Source of the DNA: Mucilaginibacter polytrichastri
GTDB taxonomy: Bacteria > Bacteroidota > Bacteroidia > Sphingobacteriales > Sphingobacteriaceae
Length of the DNA: 64,000 nt
Assembly (NCBI RefSeq): GCF_001911425.1
Contig: NZ_MPPL01000001.1
Coordinates: 3,917,716-3,981,715 of the forward strand
Direction of reading: 5' to 3'
The position numbers and the translations under genes are program-made. The notes beneath the pieces were generated by a model. That model saw only the letters and a list, made by a program, of their open reading frames with translations. It was not told where the DNA came from and searched no databases. Position 1 is the first letter of the stretch. Each line of letters opens with the position of its first letter. Positions 35,448 to 43,639 of this stretch are shown piece after piece.

Positions 35448-35610
35448 AAATGCGCTTTGATTTGCAAAAATACAATTCCGGGTATAAAGGTAAAATTTTA
35501 TCCCTATTTATTGCTTTTGCAGCCAAGTAAGTAAACCGTTTTAACACGATTTAACAAAAATTAACGTGCTAATTTTACACCCACTATACCTTTTTATAAC
35601 TTCTGCATCA

Positions 35611-35931
35611 CTAGTTATGCAGAAGCTGCTTATAAATAAGTACAAAATTTGAAGTGGTGCCACGCTTTATGATGTTTGATGCCGAAGTACTCAATACCCA
35701 ACCGTGCCGGGCCATATAATTAAGAATATCATCTACAGCATCAAATTGCATAGCCTCTTTATTTTTACCCTGCCTGGTGGCAACATCATCTATAGCTACT
35801 TCGTACTTTGCGCCAACCGGGTATACATACACCAAACAAAACTTTTCTCTTTGCAGGCTTTGGGTTAAATCTGTTTGTGCCAGGGCATAAAATGGCGAAG
35901 CTAACAGCAAGAGGTTGAACATCTTTTTCAT
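35611..35931 (-). CDS. Small secreted protein, paralogue of the neighbour at 36021
   Basis: This 106-residue exported protein has the signal peptide MKKMFNLLLLASPFYALA; the ATG at 35931 starts it, and an upstream GTG-like extension is not needed. The mature part shares a scaffold with the next gene: FC.V..YP.GAKYEVAIDD, DDILNYMARHGWVL and a C-terminal FVLIYK. No known domain is recognised. The two genes lie on the same strand 89 bases apart and arose by tandem duplication. Function is unknown. Confidence 0.75.
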   Translation of the reverse strand: MKKMFNLLLLASPFYALAQTDLTQSLQREKFCLVYVYPVGAKYEVAIDDVATRQGKNKEAMQFDAVDDILNYMARHGWVLSTSASNIIKRGTTSNFVLIYKQLLHN

Positions 35932-36020
35932 AGGGGTATTAAACTGTGATTTGCTGTAAGACAGACCCCGGCACAAAAAGTAAAAAATCTTTATTGTAAT
36001 ATATTTGTGGCAATTACCAC

Positions 36021-36353
36021 TTAAAATTCGCGCTTATAGATCAAATGCGTACTACTTGATCCCTGCCATACTTCCGAATAAGAGGTAACCAGTACCCAGC
36101 CAAGTTTAGCCATGTAATTTAATATATTCACCATGGTTGGAAATTTCATATTATCGCCATTAGCGTCTTTTAATACTGGTGGCTGAATAGATTTTCCATG
36201 TCCATCATCTATCATTATGACATACTTGCCACCAAATGCATATCTAAACTGCACATCGCAGAATTCTTCTTTCTGCTTGTACTTTAAAGAATCAGTTTGG
36301 GCGAAGCAATAGATTGGGGCTACTAATAATAGTAATATCAATATTTTTTTCAT
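36021..36353 (-). CDS. Small secreted protein, paralogue of the neighbour at 35611
   Basis: This 110-residue exported protein has the signal peptide MKKILILLLLVAPIYCFA. The mature sequence aligns with the downstream paralogue: KEEFCDVQFRYAFGGKYVIM, then IDDGHG, MVNILNYMAKLGWVLVTS and THLIYKREF. The cysteine and the NILNYMA.LGWVL core are the best conserved features, suggesting a shared small fold of strands around one amphipathic helix. No database family is recognised. It is the upstream member of the pair and may be read with it. Confidence 0.75.
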   Translation of the reverse strand: MKKILILLLLVAPIYCFAQTDSLKYKQKEEFCDVQFRYAFGGKYVIMIDDGHGKSIQPPVLKDANGDNMKFPTMVNILNYMAKLGWVLVTSYSEVWQGSSSTHLIYKREF

Positions 36354-36499
36354 GGGGTAAATATTTTATACTGCTATTTATCAATAAGATATGATGATAA
36401 TGTAAGTTTAATGTTAATTATCCAATTGATATTTTCGGCACGCAATCGCTTATATAAACAAATGCACATGCTTATGGGTTATTACACAAAACACTACCC

Positions 36500-36703
36500 A
36501 TGACAAAGCCAGCAAACGACCCGCAAAAACCATCGCCATCAGATACGCCAACCGACAGGCCGGATGATAATGGACATAAAAGCGTTGTAAAAAAAGAAGA
36601 TAAAGAATACCATGAAGACAATGCCGACTTTGGCAACGTTGATAAACAACGCCGCAATGACGAAGAACCGGTAACCCCGATTACAACGCCGCCAACTAAG
36701 TAA
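36500..36703 (+). CDS. Small hydrophilic protein of unknown function
   Basis: This 67-residue reading frame starts with ATG and encodes a very polar, probably disordered protein: KPANDPQKPSPSDTPTDRPD at the N-terminus, then an acidic/basic centre (KKEDKEYHEDNADFG) and a PITTPPTK end. It is rich in P, D, K and T with no hydrophobic core. The 147 bases upstream hold no other gene. Composition resembles small stress-related hydrophilic proteins, but no family is recognised. The opposite-strand frame is less plausible. Confidence 0.5.
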   Translation: MTKPANDPQKPSPSDTPTDRPDDNGHKSVVKKEDKEYHEDNADFGNVDKQRRNDEEPVTPITTPPTK

Positions 36704-36709
36704 TTATCT

Positions 36710-36758
36710 GTTGTCGGTTGTCGGGCTTATCTTACTGACAACCAATAACCGACAACTA
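36710..36758. repeat. Inverted heptamer-type repeat at the ABC transporter 3' end
   Basis: GTTGTCG repeated twice (36710-36724) faces the complementary units ACAACCA, ATAACCG and ACAACTA (36736-36758), all at 7-base spacing. The right arm overlaps the stop codon of the ABC transporter gene. The hairpin separates it from the convergent small gene. Confidence 0.65.
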
Positions 36759-38555
36759 ACGCGAAATTCCTGCCGAGTTAAATTGCAGATCGTACAGTTT
36801 GCGGTAGAAACCGTTAGGGATTCTTAGTAACTCCTGGTGGGTACCCATTTCCTTGATCTCGCCATGATCTAAAACGATGATCTTATCGGCCTTTTGGATG
36901 GTCGACAAGCGATGGGCAATTACAATTGCTGTACGACCCTCCATTAGCTTGTTAATGGCATTCTGGATCAGGATTTCTGTTTCGGTATCTACCGATGATG
37001 TGGCCTCGTCCAAAACCAATATAGCCGGATTATACACCAACGCCCGGATAAAAGAGATTAATTGGGCCTGCCCTGCCGAGAGGGTTGCACCACGCTCCAT
37101 TACGTTATAATGGTAACCGCCGGGTAAACGTTCAATAAATTCGTGCGCGCCCACATCTTTGGCAGCTTTAATAATCTCTTCTAAGGTTATATCTGGGTTA
37201 TTGAGGCTGATATTATTGGCAATGGTATCTGAAAATAAGAACACATCCTGTATCACCGTGGCAATCTTCGACCGTAAAAAGCCGGTTTCATACTCCTGCA
37301 GGTTTACGCCATCTACCTTTACCTCGCCCTTCCCTATCTCATAAAAACGGTTCAGGATATTAATGGTTGATGATTTACCTGCACCTGTAGCACCAACAAG
37401 GGCTAGCGTTTCGCCCGGTTTTATGTGGAAGCTGATATCTTTCAGTACCCAGTTCTCCTCGTTGTAAGCAAACCATACTTTATTAAATTCGATGTCGCCT
37501 TCAATAGGTCCGGCTTTTATATGGCCGGTATTTATGGCCACCTCGTCGGTATCCAGCACTTTAAAAATCCTGTCGGCACCTACCATACCCATTTGCAGGG
37601 TATTAAATTTATCTGCCAGCTGGCGTATAGGGCGAAACAATAAGTTAAGCAACGATATAAAAGCAACAATCAGCCCCGGCGTAACGCCATGTTTAGATGC
37701 CGACATCGAAGCCAGTTCGCCATCTGATAAGATCCGCTTACAGCCATACCAAACCAGCAGGCCCATACATACGGCAAACAAAATTTCAACCACCGGGAAA
37801 AAGATAGAGTAATACCAATTGGAGCGAATGTTGGCATCGCGGTATTTACGGTTTACATCCATAAATTTGCGCATCTCCTGGTCTTCGCGGGCAAAATACT
37901 GGATTATACTTACGCCCGAGATATGCTCCTGCAAAAAGGTATTGAGTTGTGATACCTGCGTACGCACTTCCTGAAACGAGGTTTTTATCGCCTCTTTAAA
38001 TATATAAGTAGCCAGAAAGAGGAATGGCATCGGGATTAGCGTAATCAGCGTGAGCTTCCAGTCCTCTATAAGCATGTATATTACAATGGCAATCACCAGT
38101 AGTAAATCGCCGGCTATAGAGATCAGGCCTTCGGAAAAGATATCGGCAATGGTTTCCAGGTCTGATACCGTACGGGTAATCAGCATCCCGATAGGCGTTT
38201 TATCAAAATATTTTAAACGCAGGCTAATAATGTGGTTAAATACATCCATCCGCAAATCTTTAATTACAGATTGCCCCAGTGCGTTGGTTAAATAGGTTTG
38301 GTAATACTGTGCAATGGTTTGTATCACCAGTTGGCTAACCATCAGCCCTACCATTAAAACCAGCCCGTTATAATCGCCCACCACAATATAATTATCCAGC
38401 GTACGCTGAATAAGGATGGGCTGCACCAATGCAATTACTGCTAAAAATATGGTTAGGAAAGCAGACAGCGCAAACGTAAGCTTGTATGGCTTTACGTAGT
38501 GCATTACCCGCCGCATTAATCGCCAGTCGATGGCATTTCCGGTTACTGTACTCAT
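36756..38555 (-). CDS. MsbA-like ABC transporter, ATP-binding and permease
   Basis: This 599-residue half-transporter has a six-helix membrane domain fused to an ATPase, the layout of MsbA and related lipid or drug exporters that act as homodimers or heterodimers. The ATPase shows LVGATGAGKSSTIN (Walker A), LSAGQAQLISFIRAL (signature, with Q for the usual G in LSGGQ) and ILVLDEATSSVD (Walker B), followed by IAHRLSTIQ. The ATG at 38555 gives MSTVTGNAIDWRL; the longer frame starts at a non-ATG codon and is unlikely. No partner half-transporter is adjacent. Confidence 0.9.
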   Translation of the reverse strand: MSTVTGNAIDWRLMRRVMHYVKPYKLTFALSAFLTIFLAVIALVQPILIQRTLDNYIVVGDYNGLVLMVGLMVSQLVIQTIAQYYQTYLTNALGQSVIKDLRMDVFNHIISLRLKYFDKTPIGMLITRTVSDLETIADIFSEGLISIAGDLLLVIAIVIYMLIEDWKLTLITLIPMPFLFLATYIFKEAIKTSFQEVRTQVSQLNTFLQEHISGVSIIQYFAREDQEMRKFMDVNRKYRDANIRSNWYYSIFFPVVEILFAVCMGLLVWYGCKRILSDGELASMSASKHGVTPGLIVAFISLLNLLFRPIRQLADKFNTLQMGMVGADRIFKVLDTDEVAINTGHIKAGPIEGDIEFNKVWFAYNEENWVLKDISFHIKPGETLALVGATGAGKSSTINILNRFYEIGKGEVKVDGVNLQEYETGFLRSKIATVIQDVFLFSDTIANNISLNNPDITLEEIIKAAKDVGAHEFIERLPGGYHYNVMERGATLSAGQAQLISFIRALVYNPAILVLDEATSSVDTETEILIQNAINKLMEGRTAIVIAHRLSTIQKADKIIVLDHGEIKEMGTHQELLRIPNGFYRKLYDLQFNSAGISR

Positions 38556-38579
38556 TCTTGTGTTCGTTTCCCTCACACA

Positions 38580-38648
38580 GAGACAAGAAACGAGAACCAA
38601 GAGCCAGGATTTTTCTATCTTGATTCTTGATTCCCGTCTCTTGTTTCT
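38580..38648. repeat. Inverted heptamer-type repeat between truA and the ABC transporter
   Basis: Left arm AGAGACAAGAAACGAGAACC (38580-38608 in full) faces units CTTGATT, CTTGATT, CCCGTCT, CTTGTTT (38617-38648). The period is 7 bases and the arms are imperfectly complementary. The right arm reaches the truA stop codon. Confidence 0.65.
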
Positions 38649-39420
38649 ATTTCCCCTTTAGGGAGCTAGGGGGCAAATATGGATAAACTACTTCTGTTAA
38701 ATATAAACCGCAGGCAGGCACAGATGTTCCGGCTTTACTGCGGTTTTTGCTTTCTATAATTTGCCTGATGGCTTCGGGTTCAATTTCCCTTTTGCCCACC
38801 ATGAGCAGGGTTCCTACAATAGCCCTTACCATATTACGTAAAAAACGGTCGGCAGAGATATGAAAAATTAAACTGCCGTCGGCTGCCTCTCCCCATTCGG
38901 CACGGCTTATTTTGCAGTTGTTGGTAAATACCTGCGTATTTGATTTGCTAAAACAGCTAAAATCGATGTACTCCATCATAATCATCGCCCCTTCGTTCAT
39001 CAATTCCATATCGGGCTTGTCTCTCAGCAGCCACGAATAGTTGAGCTTAAAAGGATCTTTATGAAAATGGATATGATATTCGTACGACCGCAGCGTGGCA
39101 TCAAACCGGGCATGCGCTTCGGGATGTACCGGGATGATACGCTTAACAGCGATATCATAAGGCAGCAAAGCGTTGAGAGATCTGATTTCGAATTTCGGAT
39201 TCTCACTTTCAGAATCGATATCTAAATGCGCAAAAAACTCCGTTGCATGCACCCCGGTATCGGTACGGCCGCAACCCAAAGTTTCAACAGGATGCCTCAA
39301 CAACGTAGTTAAAGCATGGTTAAGCACTTGCTGAACCGCTATAGCATTAGGCTGTATTTGCCAGCCGTGATAATTGGTACCGTTGTAGGCAAGTTCAATA
39401 AAATAACGTTGTTGGGCCAC
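38647..39420 (-). CDS. truA: tRNA pseudouridine(38-40) synthase TruA
   Basis: TruA forms pseudouridine at positions 38-40 of tRNA anticodon arms. The 257-residue protein shows YNGTNYHGWQIQPNAIAVQ, the catalytic aspartate in GCGRTDTGVHA (about residue 52), FDATLRSYEYHI and the C-terminal RFLRNMVRAIVGTLL. The start is a GTG (39420), which fits the family N-terminus; no ATG would retain the first strand. It lies upstream of the ABC transporter gene, 91 bases away. Confidence 0.95.
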   Translation of the reverse strand: MAQQRYFIELAYNGTNYHGWQIQPNAIAVQQVLNHALTTLLRHPVETLGCGRTDTGVHATEFFAHLDIDSESENPKFEIRSLNALLPYDIAVKRIIPVHPEAHARFDATLRSYEYHIHFHKDPFKLNYSWLLRDKPDMELMNEGAMIMMEYIDFSCFSKSNTQVFTNNCKISRAEWGEAADGSLIFHISADRFLRNMVRAIVGTLLMVGKREIEPEAIRQIIESKNRSKAGTSVPACGLYLTEVVYPYLPPSSLKGK

Positions 39421-39478
39421 GGGCGCAAAGTTAATAAACCCTTAGCGATGCCCGCTTATGTTTTAGTGAAACAAATAT

Positions 39479-39486
39479 TATCTTTG
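39479..39486 (+). promoter_or_regulatory. Bacteroidota -7 promoter element of the DUF4293 gene
   Basis: TATCTTTG fits TAnnTTTG and lies 17 bases before the ATG. The -33 element is not obvious. Confidence 0.4.
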
Positions 39487-39503
39487 CAGCTCTTAATACA
39501 ACT

Positions 39504-39971
39504 ATGATACAAAGAATACAATCTATATACCTGCTAATTGCCGGCCTTTTAATTTTTGCGCTTTACTTGTTTCCGCTTGCGCACAATGTTTTGTTAAATG
39601 GTATCCCAACCACCATTTCGGTTACCGGGCTATACCAAAACGTTAATGGCCAGGATGTGCATACCGAAGTATTTGTAGCTTTAACTGCCGTAACAGGTAT
39701 TATTGGGTTAATACCTTTAATTGTAATATTCTTATACAAGAACCGCAAAAAGCAAGTTACCTTTTGCTACAGCGCTATATTGGTTATTATAGGTTATAGC
39801 TTCTGGATGGCACAAACCGTAAAGGCAGTTACCGGCGGCATAACCATTGGCACCAACAACATGGGCATAGGCTTATTTTTATCGAGCGTTAGCATTTTAA
39901 TGTTGATACTAGCTGCCAAAGCCATACAAAGAGATGAGAAATTGGTGCGTTCTGCAGATAGGCTAAGATAA
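39504..39971 (+). CDS. DUF4293 membrane protein
   Basis: This 155-residue protein has four predicted transmembrane helices and starts MIQRIQSIYLLIAG, the characteristic N-terminus of DUF4293. The hydrophobic blocks lie near residues 7-25, 50-70, 78-98 and 112-133. The C-terminal tail is charged (KAIQRDEKLVRSADRLR). Function is unknown. It diverges from truA. Confidence 0.85.
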   Translation: MIQRIQSIYLLIAGLLIFALYLFPLAHNVLLNGIPTTISVTGLYQNVNGQDVHTEVFVALTAVTGIIGLIPLIVIFLYKNRKKQVTFCYSAILVIIGYSFWMAQTVKAVTGGITIGTNNMGIGLFLSSVSILMLILAAKAIQRDEKLVRSADRLR

Positions 39972-40026
39972 TATCCCTCAAAGCGTCAAATAGTTACGCG
40001 GTTGAATAGATATTTTGCAACAAGCA

Positions 40027-40057
40027 TTGCATATCAAATTTAAATAACGTACCTTTG
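40027..40057 (+). promoter_or_regulatory. Bacteroidota promoter of the DEAD-box helicase gene
   Basis: TTG at 40027-40029 and TACCTTTG at 40050-40057 are separated by 20 bases, matching the -33 TTG and -7 TAnnTTTG pattern of the Bacteroidota housekeeping sigma factor. The helicase ATG at 40099 follows after a leader of about 35 bases, typical for cold-shock-type RNA helicases to have a leader, though none of the usual elements is evident. Confidence 0.6.
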
Positions 40058-40098
40058 CACCCGATTTGGCGATGTTGCCAAGTTCGTTATTTAAATTC

Positions 40099-41970
40099 AT
40101 GAACAACCCATTTATTGAACTGGGAATCCGTCATGACATTGTTAATGCCATTAGCGAGTTAGGCTTTACCGCCCCAACTCCAATACAGGAAGCTTCTATT
40201 CCTGTACTATTGTCTGGCAGCAACGATTTTGTCGGATTAGCCCAAACGGGAACCGGAAAAACGGCTGCATTCGGACTGCCTCTACTAGAATTAATTGATT
40301 TCGAAGAAAATCATCCACAAGCACTTATCCTTTGCCCTACACGCGAACTGTGTCTGCAAATTGCAAGTGATTTGAAAAACTACGCCAAAAATATGCCTAA
40401 CGTTAACGTTGTGGCTGTTTATGGTGGCACAAGCATTATGGACCAACTGCGCAGTATTAAGCGTGGTGTTCAGATCGTGGTTGCTACCCCGGGCCGTATG
40501 TTGGATATTATCGGCCGCAAAGCGATTGATTTTTCTGATATACGTTATGTAGTATTAGACGAAGCAGACGAAATGCTGAATATGGGATTTAAGGAAGATA
40601 TCGATGAGATTCTTTCTACAACCCCTGCAGAAAAGAAAACATGGTTGTTTTCTGCCACTATGCCGCCAGAAGTTAGGCGCATAGCTAAAAAATACATGAC
40701 CGATCCGCATGAACTTACCATGGGTAAGCAAAACACCGGAAACGTTAACATTGAGCACGAGTACTATGTTGTACGTGCCCGCGACAAATACGCTGCTTTT
40801 AAACGTATTGTTGATTTTAACCCTGATATTTTTGGTATCGTATTTTGCCGTACTAAAATAGAAACTCAGGAAATTGCTGAATCACTGATTAAAGACGGTT
40901 ACAACGCCGATGCTTTACATGGTGACTTATCACAGCAACAACGCGATAAGGTAATGAAACGTTACCGCGAGCGCAGCCTGCAATTGTTAATTGCTACAGA
41001 CGTTGCCGCACGTGGTATTGACGTTAATGATGTAACACACGTTATTAACTACTCGTTACCGGATGAAATTGAGAACTACACCCACCGTAGCGGCCGTACA
41101 GCCCGTGCAGGTAAAACAGGTGTATCTATCGCTATCATCAACTCAAAAGAATTAGGCAAAATTCGCCAGATTGAAAGAGTTATTGGTAAAAGCTTTATTA
41201 AAGCCGAAATACCTAATGGCTTTGATGTTTGCGAAAAACAATTATTCTCACTTATTCACAAAGTACACAATGTAACTGTGAATGAAAGCCAGATTGAGCA
41301 ATACATCCCACGTATTATGGATGAGTTTGCCGACCTGACCAAAGAAGATCTGATTAAACGTTTTGCATCTTTAGAGTTTAACCGCTTTTTAGAATATTAC
41401 AAAAACGCTCCTGATTTGAATGCTCCTGAAGAGGCTCGTTTCAGAGAAAGAGATGGTGCAACAGGCGAACGCTTTGTGCGTGGCAACAATGGTGAATTTA
41501 CCAGGTTGTTTATTAATTTAGGTTCTGTTGATGGGTTTGGCCGTGGCGAAATGCTTGGTTACATCTGTAACAACACCGGTATAGTTGGCCGTACAGTTGG
41601 TAAAATTGATGTAAAGGGTGTTTACTCTTTCTTTGAGGTTGCTAATGCTGATAAGGAAACTGTAATGAACGCTTTTAAATCGATCGAATACAAAGGCCGT
41701 GAGGTTCGCATAGAAATATCTGGCGATGACCGTCCTGAAGGAGGCAATCGTCGCGAAGGTGGCTCTGGTGGTGGTTACCAACGTCGCGAAGGAGGTGGTG
41801 GCGGCGGCTTCAGAGGCAATCGTCGTGAAGGTGGTGCTGGCGGTGGCGGTGGTTACCAACGTCGCGAAGGCGGTGCTGGTGGCGAAAGAAGCGCTAGTGG
41901 CGGTGGTGGTTTCAGAGATTTCTCTGGCAAACGTCGCGAAGATCGTTCAGAACGCCGTAACCGTAGCTAA
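40099..41970 (+). CDS. DEAD-box ATP-dependent RNA helicase with RGG-rich tail
   Basis: This 623-residue RNA helicase probably assists ribosome assembly or RNA turnover, as DeaD/CsdA does. The canonical motifs are in order: Q motif with FTAPTPIQEA, AQTGTGKTA, PTRELC, VVLDEADEML, FSATMP and HRSGRTARAG. After the core come an auxiliary helical region, a DbpA-like RNA-binding domain (about 465-545) and a C-terminal tail of repeated RREGG units rich in Gly and Arg. The ATG at 40099 is chosen; the longer frame begins at a TTG. A decayed copy of its 3' end follows at 42110-42280. Confidence 0.93.
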   Translation: MNNPFIELGIRHDIVNAISELGFTAPTPIQEASIPVLLSGSNDFVGLAQTGTGKTAAFGLPLLELIDFEENHPQALILCPTRELCLQIASDLKNYAKNMPNVNVVAVYGGTSIMDQLRSIKRGVQIVVATPGRMLDIIGRKAIDFSDIRYVVLDEADEMLNMGFKEDIDEILSTTPAEKKTWLFSATMPPEVRRIAKKYMTDPHELTMGKQNTGNVNIEHEYYVVRARDKYAAFKRIVDFNPDIFGIVFCRTKIETQEIAESLIKDGYNADALHGDLSQQQRDKVMKRYRERSLQLLIATDVAARGIDVNDVTHVINYSLPDEIENYTHRSGRTARAGKTGVSIAIINSKELGKIRQIERVIGKSFIKAEIPNGFDVCEKQLFSLIHKVHNVTVNESQIEQYIPRIMDEFADLTKEDLIKRFASLEFNRFLEYYKNAPDLNAPEEARFRERDGATGERFVRGNNGEFTRLFINLGSVDGFGRGEMLGYICNNTGIVGRTVGKIDVKGVYSFFEVANADKETVMNAFKSIEYKGREVRIEISGDDRPEGGNRREGGSGGGYQRREGGGGGGFRGNRREGGAGGGGGYQRREGGAGGERSASGGGGFRDFSGKRREDRSERRNRS

Positions 41971-42017
41971 TACGCTTAAGTTCGCAATAAAATTTTAGTT
42001 TTAGTTTAGTTAGTTAA

Positions 42018-42046
42018 AGCCTTCCGGAGTAATCCGGAGGGCTTTT
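42018..42046 (+). terminator. Terminator of the DEAD-box helicase
   Basis: AGCCTTCCGGA / TCCGGAGGGCT form a stem with a 4-base loop, followed by TTTTG. It lies about 50 bases after the helicase stop. Confidence 0.8.
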
Positions 42047-42109
42047 GTGTTATACGGGTAAATGTTTCGATTTTTTTTATAAAATATCTGGGGATGCTGT
42101 AACGAAAAT

Positions 42110-42280
42110 TGCGGCGCAGGCGTCTTAGTGGTAAGAAGCTAAAGAAATGCTGATAATGAGGGTTTCAGAAATTTCTTTAAGCAAAATAGTATAATCGTAT
42201 TAATACGCTTACACACATCATAAAAATTTTAGTCTTAGTTTAGTTAGTTAAGGCCTTTTGGAGCAATCCGGGAGGCCTTT
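42110..42280 (+). pseudogene. Degenerate copy of the helicase 3' end and terminator
   Basis: This segment matches the end of the helicase gene in order. TTTCAGAAATTTCTTTAAGCA aligns with the helicase TTTCAGAGATTTCTCTGGCA. TAATACGCTTA is shared at the stop codon, then TAGTTTAGTTAGTTA. A second terminator stem (42250-42280, AAGGCCTT / GAGGCCTTT) stands where the first has its own. The coding part is too eroded to encode the glycine-rich tail. It looks like an old tandem duplication of about 170-230 bases. Confidence 0.6.
42250..42280. terminator. Second terminator, copy of the helicase terminator
   Basis: An imperfect stem AAGGCCTTTTGGA / TCCGGGAGGCCTTT lies next to the left end of the IS element. 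Before the IS insertion it would also have ended the convergent lipocalin-like gene. Confidence 0.6.
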
Positions 42281-42294
42281 TATATCACCTTGTC

Positions 42295-42316
42295 TCGTCC
42301 TGAAAAAAGTTGACTA
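42295..42316. repeat. Left terminal inverted repeat of the IS
   Basis: The 22-base block TCGTCCTGAAAAAAGTTGAC plus TA matches the complement of 43617-43638 at 19 of 22 positions. Confidence 0.8.
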
Positions 42317-42331
42317 AAATATAGTCAACAA

Positions 42332-42730
42332 ATGGAAAGTCAAAGAATTAAATCAAAACATGTAAGCCCGGGCGGGCGCTACAGTTTATCGTTCAAAAAG
42401 AAAGTTGTTCAGGAATATGAACGAGGGTTTTTGAACAAAGATCAGTTACAAGCCAAATATGGTTTAGGCGGCAATTCAGTGATATTGCAATGGTGCCGTA
42501 AGTATGGTAAATTGCACCATCCTGAAAAAGGTGCATTAGGCCGGCCGATGAAAGATCCACAAAAACAACGTATCAAAGACCTGGAGAAGCAACTGGAAGA
42601 AGCCAAGCTTAAATTAGTGGCTTACGAGAAATTGATTGAGATTGCTGAAAAGGAAGATGGCATAAACATCTTAAAAAAAGACGGCGCCAAACAATCAGTG
42701 AGCTTGCCAAAATGTATCCAAGAAAAGTAA
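42332..42730 (+). CDS. IS3-family transposase OrfA
   Basis: This 132-residue protein carries a helix-turn-helix for binding the element ends (KKKVVQEYERGFLNKDQLQA, then YGLGGNSVILQWCRKYG) and a leucine-zipper-like coiled coil (IKDLEKQLEEAKLKLVAYEKLIEIAEKE). OrfA proteins of the IS3 family work as DNA-binding regulators, and as the N-terminal part of the OrfAB transposase made by frameshifting. A slippery A7-G run at 42673-42680 lies near its 3' end. The last 19 bases overlap orfB in another frame. Confidence 0.9.
   Translation: MESQRIKSKHVSPGGRYSLSFKKKVVQEYERGFLNKDQLQAKYGLGGNSVILQWCRKYGKLHHPEKGALGRPMKDPQKQRIKDLEKQLEEAKLKLVAYEKLIEIAEKEDGINILKKDGAKQSVSLPKCIQEK
42673..42680 (+). other. Programmed -1 frameshift site between orfA and orfB
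   Basis: The heptamer A_AAA_AAA, followed by G, sits on orfA codon boundaries (tta aaa aaa gac). From here the -1 frame stays open through 42711 and continues into orfB, giving a predicted 417-residue OrfAB fusion. The stimulatory structure downstream was not analysed. Confidence 0.65.
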
Positions 42731-43584
42731 GTATGTTTTGCGTATTGTTTGGCCTGAGTAAACAGGCTTACTATAAACAGATTAAGCAACGACAAGAGAA
42801 GATTATTTTACGCAAACAGGCCAGAGCATCGGTCTTGCAATTACGCAGAAGTATGCCGCGATTAGGCACACGCAAACTTCACTATTTGCTAAAAGAAAAT
42901 AATGTCTTGATAGGCAGGGATTATCTATTTGACCTGCTTCGGGACGAAGGGTTGCTTGTTTTAAAACGGAAAAGGTATACTTTAACGACTAACTCAAAAC
43001 ACTGGTTGCGCAAATATCCTAATCTGATCAAAGAGATGCTCATTGTTCGTCCTGAACAGCTTTGGGTAGCCGATATTACCTACCTGGATGCAAAGGATGG
43101 CAATCTGTATCTTCATTTAATTACAGATGCCTATTCCAAACGCATTATGGGATATGAACTCTGCAACAACATGGAAGCAGCTTCAACACTTAAAGCCTTA
43201 CAAATGGCTATTGAGAACCGGCAATATAAAAGTAATGTGTTGATACATCATTCAGACCGCGGTTTACAGTATTGCAGTAAGCTTTATACATCTTGTCTTA
43301 TTCGAAATGGAATAAGAATATCTATGACAGAAAATGGTGACCCTTATGAAAATGCTATTGCCGAACGAGTAAATGGTATTCTGAAAGATGAGTTCGGCCT
43401 GTCAGATCAAATGGAGGATCTTATAGACGCCTCATTGCAAACCGACCAAAGTATAGTTACTTATAATAATCAAAGACCACACCTAAGCTGCAGTATGCTT
43501 ACACCAAAGCAAATGCACAACCAGCAAGCCATCAAACTAAGGACATACAACAAAAAAGCTCAAACATCTTTAGTGGATGTTTGA
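42712..43584 (+). CDS. IS3-family transposase OrfB (DDE integrase core)
   Basis: This 290-residue protein holds the catalytic domain that cuts and joins the IS ends. The DDE triad is visible: D in WVADITYLDAKDG, D in VLIHHSDRGLQYC, and E in NAIAERVNGILKDEF. Upstream is an HTH_21-like region (MPRLGTRKLHYLLKENN, then GRDYLFDLL). It overlaps orfA by 19 bases in the -1 frame and is likely expressed as a fusion with it. The stop codon lies within the hairpin that ends the IS transcript. Confidence 0.92.
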   Translation: MYPRKVSMFCVLFGLSKQAYYKQIKQRQEKIILRKQARASVLQLRRSMPRLGTRKLHYLLKENNVLIGRDYLFDLLRDEGLLVLKRKRYTLTTNSKHWLRKYPNLIKEMLIVRPEQLWVADITYLDAKDGNLYLHLITDAYSKRIMGYELCNNMEAASTLKALQMAIENRQYKSNVLIHHSDRGLQYCSKLYTSCLIRNGIRISMTENGDPYENAIAERVNGILKDEFGLSDQMEDLIDASLQTDQSIVTYNNQRPHLSCSMLTPKQMHNQQAIKLRTYNKKAQTSLVDV

Positions 43585-43592
43585 GCTTTTTT
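43558..43592 (+). terminator. Terminator of the IS transposase transcript
   Basis: A 12-bp perfect stem (AGCTCAAACATC / GATGTTTGAGCT) with a 6-base loop ends in six T residues. It overlaps the orfB stop codon. Confidence 0.85.
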
Positions 43593-43616
43593 ATCAATGT
43601 TTGTGCAATCAAAAAA

Positions 43617-43638
43617 TAGTCAACCTATTTCAGGACTA
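43617..43638. repeat. Right terminal inverted repeat of the IS
   Basis: The block TAGTCAACCTATTTCAGGAC plus TA is the complement of the left end at 42295-42316 with three differences. Confidence 0.8.
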
Positions 43639-43639
43639 C

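Noticed and set aside
36472..36657. Minus-strand frame opposite the small hydrophilic gene
   Set aside because: The plus-strand frame has an ATG start and a composition typical of disordered proteins; the opposite frame is a Ser/Leu-rich shadow of it.
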